From NCBI GenBank assembly GCA_003584625.1, contig AP017647.1:1350603-1414602 (forward strand): DNA of 64,000 bases, given 5' to 3'. Made by a program: the position numbers and the translations under genes. The notes under the pieces are model-generated. The model was not told the origin of the DNA, searched no databases, and saw nothing but the letters and a program-made list of their open reading frames with translations. Origin of the DNA: Methanothermobacter sp. MT-2. GTDB lineage: Archaea > Methanobacteriota > Methanobacteria > Methanobacteriales > DSM-23052. Shown here piece by piece: positions 59,537 to 64,000 of this stretch (the stretch's first letter is position 1; the number at the start of each line of letters is the position of its first letter).

Positions 59537-60721
59537 ATGGGGATAAAAATCAGCCAATGCAGAGAATGCAACACTTGCAACCTAGTACTCTGTCCCGCAG
59601 GAAACGTTAAAAAAGCAGCCAAACAAGACAAATGTTTTGAATGCGGAGCATGCACACTAGCCTGCCCATACAACACAATAAAAATAGAAAAAACCAGAAA
59701 AGAAAAAGTAAAAGTCACAGTAAATGGAAAACCAATAAAAACAAGAGGACTCGTGAAAGACGCCCTCAAAGCCGCCGGGATAAACATGGGAAAATCACCC
59801 AAAAACAACATATTCATGCCATGCGAATGCGGAGGCTGCTGGGCCTGCGCAGTCAAAATCGATGGAAAAATGGCCTTATCATGTATAACACCACTAATAG
59901 AAGGCATGGAAATAGAAACTGGTATAAAAGCACCACTAAGGGTTATGAGCGGCTTCGGAGCCCATATGGTAGGCGGTGTTGGAACACCCTACTACCTAAA
60001 AAATAGCATAAGACCAATCGAAGTCGTTGGATTCACACACGGTTGTAACCTAAGATGTCCACAATGCCAAAACCACAGGATAGCATTCACAGCAAAAGCA
60101 CAACTACTAGAACCAAAAGAAACAGCCAATATCCTACTAGGACTCGAATCAATATACACAACAGGCACCATAACCCTATCAGGAGGAGAATGCACACTAA
60201 ACAAAAAATGGCTCCTTGAAACAATAAAAAACATAAAAAGAGAAAAAAAGCTCAACATCCACATTGACACAAACGGAACCATCCTCAACCCAACATACAT
60301 AGACCAACTAGTAAAAAAAGGAATGACACAAATAGGCATAGACCTCAAAGCCCTCAAAACCAAAACATTCCAACACATAACAGGAATAAAAGACAAAAAA
60401 ATCGCCAAAGAATACCTAGAAAATTCATGGAACGCCACAAAATACATTATCAATAACTACCAAGAAAAAGTATACACTGGAGTTGGCATACCCTACAACA
60501 AAGACCTGATAACCATCAAAGAACTCAAAGAAATGGCAGAGAAAATCCGCAAAATCAACCCCCAACTACAAGTTTGCATACTAGACTACCGGCCAGAATT
60601 CAGAAGACAAAACATCACAAGACCATCATTCAAAGAAATGATCAAAATAAAAGAAATACTAAACAAAGAAGGCCTACAAACAGTCATAGTCCAGACCACC
60701 CATGGCCACATCGGCCCATAA
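59537..60721 (+). CDS. Radical SAM protein with 4Fe-4S and 2Fe-2S ferredoxin domains
   Basis: About 394 residues in three parts. First, a CRECNTC stretch and a ferredoxin-type CFECGACTLACP (residues 5-50). Second, a 2Fe-2S-like domain (VNGKPIKTRGLVKDALKAAG, CECGGCWACAVKIDGK). Third, a radical SAM core with THGCNLRCPQCQN, SGGECTLNKKW and HIDTNGTIL, close to glycyl-radical-activase and AmmeMemo-type proteins. The mix of three cluster types in one chain is unusual. The ATG at 59,537 follows gggtg. It lies between pelota and an MraY-like gene; substrate unknown. Confidence 0.8.
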   Translation: MGIKISQCRECNTCNLVLCPAGNVKKAAKQDKCFECGACTLACPYNTIKIEKTRKEKVKVTVNGKPIKTRGLVKDALKAAGINMGKSPKNNIFMPCECGGCWACAVKIDGKMALSCITPLIEGMEIETGIKAPLRVMSGFGAHMVGGVGTPYYLKNSIRPIEVVGFTHGCNLRCPQCQNHRIAFTAKAQLLEPKETANILLGLESIYTTGTITLSGGECTLNKKWLLETIKNIKREKKLNIHIDTNGTILNPTYIDQLVKKGMTQIGIDLKALKTKTFQHITGIKDKKIAKEYLENSWNATKYIINNYQEKVYTGVGIPYNKDLITIKELKEMAEKIRKINPQLQVCILDYRPEFRRQNITRPSFKEMIKIKEILNKEGLQTVIVQTTHGHIGP

Positions 60722-60736
60722 AACTTGGAGGGCAAC

Positions 60737-61597
60737 ATGTTAACCAAGATAATCATCGCAACAATCCTAACACTAATACTAACCCAAACAATAAAACATT
60801 TAATAGAAAAATATGCAAGATCCACCAATCTCTACACTAAAATCAGGGATGGCACGCCACGTGGAGTCGGCATAGCACCATTCATAGTACTCATCCTATT
60901 CCTGCCATCACCCTACAATCTCCTAGTAGGTATAATGGGTCTGCTAGCATTCATCGACGACATCATAGGAAGAAAAAAGATAAAAACATTAAATGTTGAA
61001 TGGGGACAATTAGCAAGAGGCTTTGGGATAATACTCGTTTCCATCATGGGATATCCATTTATGGGCCCTTCTAGCATCCTTGTAGCCTTCATGATACAAC
61101 CTTTAAATATTGCTGACATGCAACCAGGAGCTGCTTGCACCACCATAATAATAACATCACTACTAGTCATCCTCTTAAATTTGGTTAAAAGCCAACCCGT
61201 ATATGTCCCATTGTTAATATTGGCTACTTGCATCGCATATTCACCCCTAGATTATAAGGGTGAGATGATGATGGGCGAAATCGGTAATCATAGTTATGCT
61301 ATAGCACTTGGAGTAAGTTTTCATTTTATTGGAGGATTTATAACAGTCCTAATCTTCCTCTTGCTCACAACATTTATAATAGCCTTGGTAAGAAGAAAAA
61401 ACCTGACAGAATATATCCAAGAAAACCTTGGAATTCAAAATCCAAGCCTAGGAGACTGTTTCATGGATGTTCTAACTGGAGGGGGGCTTGGAGACCTCCT
61501 AAGAAGGATAATACTCAAAGAAAAAAGATTCGAAATCGAAAATAGAACACTAAAATCCCTAGGACTCAGAAGACTTCTCCACAATCCAAACACATGA
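60737..61597 (+). CDS. MraY/WecA-like phosphoglycosyl transferase
   Basis: A 286-residue membrane protein with about eight helices. The metal-binding FIDDIIGRKK sits in a cytoplasmic loop, the NxxxD-type loop reads NIADMQPGAAC, and GEIGNHSYAIALG stands where bacterial MraY has GDTGS. It is therefore in the GT4 family but diverged at the usual catalytic loop. In Methanobacteriales such proteins are candidates for lipid-linked steps of pseudomurein or glycan synthesis. GGAGGGC before the ATG at 60,737 fixes the start. It follows the radical SAM gene by 15 bases. Confidence 0.75.
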   Translation: MLTKIIIATILTLILTQTIKHLIEKYARSTNLYTKIRDGTPRGVGIAPFIVLILFLPSPYNLLVGIMGLLAFIDDIIGRKKIKTLNVEWGQLARGFGIILVSIMGYPFMGPSSILVAFMIQPLNIADMQPGAACTTIIITSLLVILLNLVKSQPVYVPLLILATCIAYSPLDYKGEMMMGEIGNHSYAIALGVSFHFIGGFITVLIFLLLTTFIIALVRRKNLTEYIQENLGIQNPSLGDCFMDVLTGGGLGDLLRRIILKEKRFEIENRTLKSLGLRRLLHNPNT

Positions 61598-61956
61598 CCA
61601 GTAAAAAAAATCCTATCCTAATCATTCTCTAGCTTTGGTTTCCACAATTTAACCTTCCCCCCAACTTCTTAAAGCCCTTTAAAACTTCAACTATTTTATC
61701 TTTTGCTATTCACAATCATGGCACAAATCATCTGCAGCTTTTCGTTACTACCAGTCCACTTTCAAGACTGGGGAGTATTACAACAAATAATAAATTTTAT
61801 AAAGTAGCATCTAACAAAATGATTATTAGGTTTTGACTGGGGAATCTCAAAGGCTTTATGAAGAGGCCGCCATTTATAAGTCTCCTCTGAATAGGGACGA
61901 CGAGGGATAAGCCCTTTTTAAGGAGACCCTAATCTTTAAGGATAGGAGTAATTCAC
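61598..61956. other. Intergenic with promoter of the C5-epimerase-like gene
   Basis: No gene. A TATA box catttataag at 61,871-61,880 predicts a start near 61,900. The leader has short inverted pieces (agggataagccct) and an aggagt ribosome binding site at 61,944-61,949. Confidence 0.45.
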
Positions 61957-63591
61957 ATGAAGAGAATACTATATCTGGGTTGTTTATTGGCATTTTCTTT
62001 AGTGTTTATCGGCAGCGTTTCAGCAACCGAATTATCATATAATGAAATTTCAGACACTTCACAGATAATAGCAGACCAGGCTTCGAAAACAGGCCAAATA
62101 CCATCCCAAATCACAGTAAACAACAAAAACATCACCCTAGACGACTACCTATACGCCACAAGCACCACCACAATAAACCTAAACACCAACAAAAAAACAA
62201 ACATAAGCACCAACAACTACAAACCACCAACAAACCCCCCGAGTAATACAGCAACTGGAAAACTCACAAAAACAACATACCTACAGGTAGCACAAAACAT
62301 CAAAAAATACATGGAAACCAATGGAAGATCGCCAAATTATGCCACCACAACAATAGGAAAAATAAACTATCCAAGCCTGATCTACACCTACGCCAAAATA
62401 ATAAACTTCTACAACACCAACGGAAGACTACCAAACTATGTAACAATAAACAATGTAGATCTTCAAACAATTCCTACACCAGTCACAGGCAACTTAACAG
62501 ATCCCTCCAATGAGACCCAAATTAAATATTATCTTGACAAGTCCTACTACCTCAAAAACTATGATAAACTTTTGTCAGCAGCTATTGATGAAAATAAAAG
62601 GATAAGGGATCGTTTATATTCGAAATATAAGAGTACTGGTGACCAAAGGTACTATACAGCTTATATAGATGCAGGATATGCGGTTGAAGTTTTCAAAAAT
62701 ATTAAAAAGAACAGGCCCCTCACATCCGAAGAAAAGATAATTGAAATCAAAACAATCCAAGCAAATAATGCCTATTATTCAAGGAGCTTGTCACCATCAC
62801 AGAGTTACACAGGAATCCTATTTAGCAACAGATCATCACGTTACACCAATTTTATCGTGCCAGAATTTGAAAGCACTCTACCATTCGTCTATTACAAAAA
62901 CAAAGGATGGAACCTCTATCCTGTCACAACATCAAATCTCGCAGCAACCTATACTGATGAAAGATTCTTCGAAATCCTCGATGAACTGAAACTAATGATC
63001 ACATTCCAAACATACAATAGTATGCCTTATGCCCTTTTCAAAATATACTTTGAATATGAAGGATCAGGGATTGGTTGGATCAATTCCTTCTCCCAGGCTA
63101 ACCTTGCAAGTTTATATGCTAAAGCCTATAAGCTTAGTGGTAACACAGAATACCTTGACATATCAAATGCTCTTATAAACAGTTTCATAGCCCCTAACAA
63201 TCTCGTGAAAGAGACAAAATATGGCAGTTTCTACCTTCAATATCCCTTTATGAGAGAACATTACATCCTAAACGTTCACCTTATCGCCACCGTAGCATTC
63301 TATAATACATATGAGGCCACTGGAAACACTCTTGCATTAACACTCTTTGAAAAAGGTGTTAAAACATTTGAAAAAATGGCTAAATTATTTGATAGTGGCA
63401 GTTGGACCTATTATGCAGTGAGCGGTCCAGATTATAAACCGGCATAGCTTGCAGAAACCGACTACCATAGACTCCATGTAAATTTCGCGAATAAACTTTA
63501 TCTTATCACAGGAAACTATTACTTTAAGGAACTAGCTTTAAAATGGAACAATTACCTCATCCAAAAAGGGCTTAAAGGAGAAAACATTTAA
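61957..63591 (+). CDS. Secreted pseudomurein-binding protein with C5-epimerase-like domain, interrupted by TAG
   Basis: A signal peptide ([19 protein letters not shown], cut near VSA) precedes two pseudomurein-binding repeats (about 25-80 and 105-170, the latter with GRLPNYVTI). A large alpha-helical domain from about 190 resembles the D-glucuronyl C5-epimerase C-terminal barrel ([21 protein letters not shown]). A TAG at codon 497 (63,445-63,447) is followed in the same frame by 47 more codons ([20 protein letters not shown], then [13 protein letters not shown]) that belong to the same domain, ending in TAA at 63,589. Without the TAG the product is 544 residues. Readthrough, a Pyl-like codon or a simple nonsense mutation are possible. 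It is wall-located; the substrate could be a uronic-acid-containing surface glycan. Confidence 0.75.
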
Positions 63592-64000
63592 CTTTTTGTC
63601 GCTCCTAGGCCCCCCCCAAATGGGGGGTAATCCTTTATATACTTTCAAGGAAAAAACAGCATAAGTACGAATGTAGGGCTAGGACACTCCCCCGCCACGA
63701 ACACCTGTTTTTTCAAGAACTGATACTCTCAAATACGGGTTATCCCCCCTAAGGCCCCCTTTCGATAGGTCTCTTTGGCTGAAATTTCATACTTACTAAA
63801 ACCATTAGGAGGGATACCAATTTTCTATCGAACTTGGAACCGCAAGCAGTGTATGGATACCATAAAATATTATATTGTAAATACGGATCTCGGACACTCC
63901 AGATACCCTTTCTTCTGTATGGATACTATAATATTATATTGTAAATAGTGGGATAAAAGGACATTATCTTAACATTTTCCAATCCAAAAAAAATGTTATG
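63592..64000. other. Right-end intergenic stretch, regulatory-looking
   Basis: No gene. Contains a strong GC hairpin (ccccccaaatgggggg, about 63,613-63,628) that may end the preceding transcript, a TATA-like ttatatac just after it, and the direct repeat described separately. It probably leads to another gene beyond the window. Confidence 0.4.
63850..63947 (+). repeat. Two-copy direct repeat with 32-base spacer
   Basis: tgtatggatac ... atattatattgtaaata occurs at 63,850-63,883 and 63,916-63,947; the copies differ only by a short cata/tata stretch. Repeat and spacer are of similar length, as in a minimal CRISPR unit, but the repeat is AT-rich, not palindromic and has only two copies, so duplicated operator or promoter sites are more likely. 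Confidence 0.5.

Noticed and set aside
63850-63947. Possible minimal CRISPR array
   Set aside because: Only two copies, AT-rich repeat without dyad symmetry, no cas genes in the window.

Overview
The window reads as chromosomal DNA of a pseudomurein-walled methanogen of the order Methanobacteriales. Proteins with pseudomurein-binding repeats lie at both ends and in the middle. The right half carries archaeal core genes (TBP, aIF6, ribosomal proteins L18a/LX, L31e, L39e and S19e, prefoldin, FEN1, CDC48/VAT, pelota, AglB), coenzyme B synthesis genes (AksA, AksD) and an archaeal Thi4. From memory the order FtsY-prefoldin-LX-aIF6 ... TBP ... AksA-AksD ... FEN1 ... AhcY ... CDC48 resembles Methanothermobacter, but I could not compare genomes. 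The DNA is AT-rich and no tRNA, rRNA or CRISPR array is visible.

Bases 1 to about 30,000 are accessory and rearranged. They hold broken genes (two PsbP-like fragments, the tail of a P-type proton ATPase, two copies of a short coiled-coil gene, a thymidylate-synthase-like gene, a HEAT-repeat gene), a duplicated promoter plus N-terminal cassette fused to two different zinc ribbons, and a TauE/SafE permease. A probable DNA-defence island lies at 4.9-13.2 kb: a PLD-SNF2 helicase, an Eco57I-type adenine methyltransferase and a divergent HhH plus PD-(D/E)XK-like protein. A CopB-type ATPase, a TPR protein and a series of surface proteins follow: a GGG-repeat adhesin frameshifted in a G tract, a pseudomurein endopeptidase-like protein, a CapA-like protein, an ion channel with a strange filter, and a beta-propeller/PKD protein.

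Bases 30,000 to 61,600 are the conserved core. The minus-strand translation and protein-targeting operon (35.5 to 30.6 kb) goes from RNase P subunit Rnp4 through S19e, PDCD5, L39e, L31e, aIF6, LX and prefoldin alpha to FtsY. A second minus-strand operon has the DRG GTPase, Thi4 and an AK6-type kinase. A third runs TBP, SerB-coiled coil, a 50-residue zinc-finger protein, topoisomerase I and AglB. Plus-strand genes give CyaB/CYTH, AksA, AksD, a chorismate-lyase-like protein and FEN1, which converges on a Dna2/UPF1-like helicase. AhcY, CDC48 (with a 16-bp perfect inverted repeat over its promoter), prephenate dehydrogenase, pelota, a multi-cluster radical SAM protein and an MraY-like transferase complete the core. 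A remnant of an IS200/IS605 end lies at 35.6 kb.

Bases 61,600 to 64,000 return to accessory sequence: a secreted pseudomurein-binding protein whose C5-epimerase-like domain is interrupted by one in-frame TAG, then an AT-rich stretch with a two-copy direct repeat.

Several broken genes differ from an open frame by one base in a homopolymer run. That may mean decay, phase variation or sequencing error, and the raw reads would decide.
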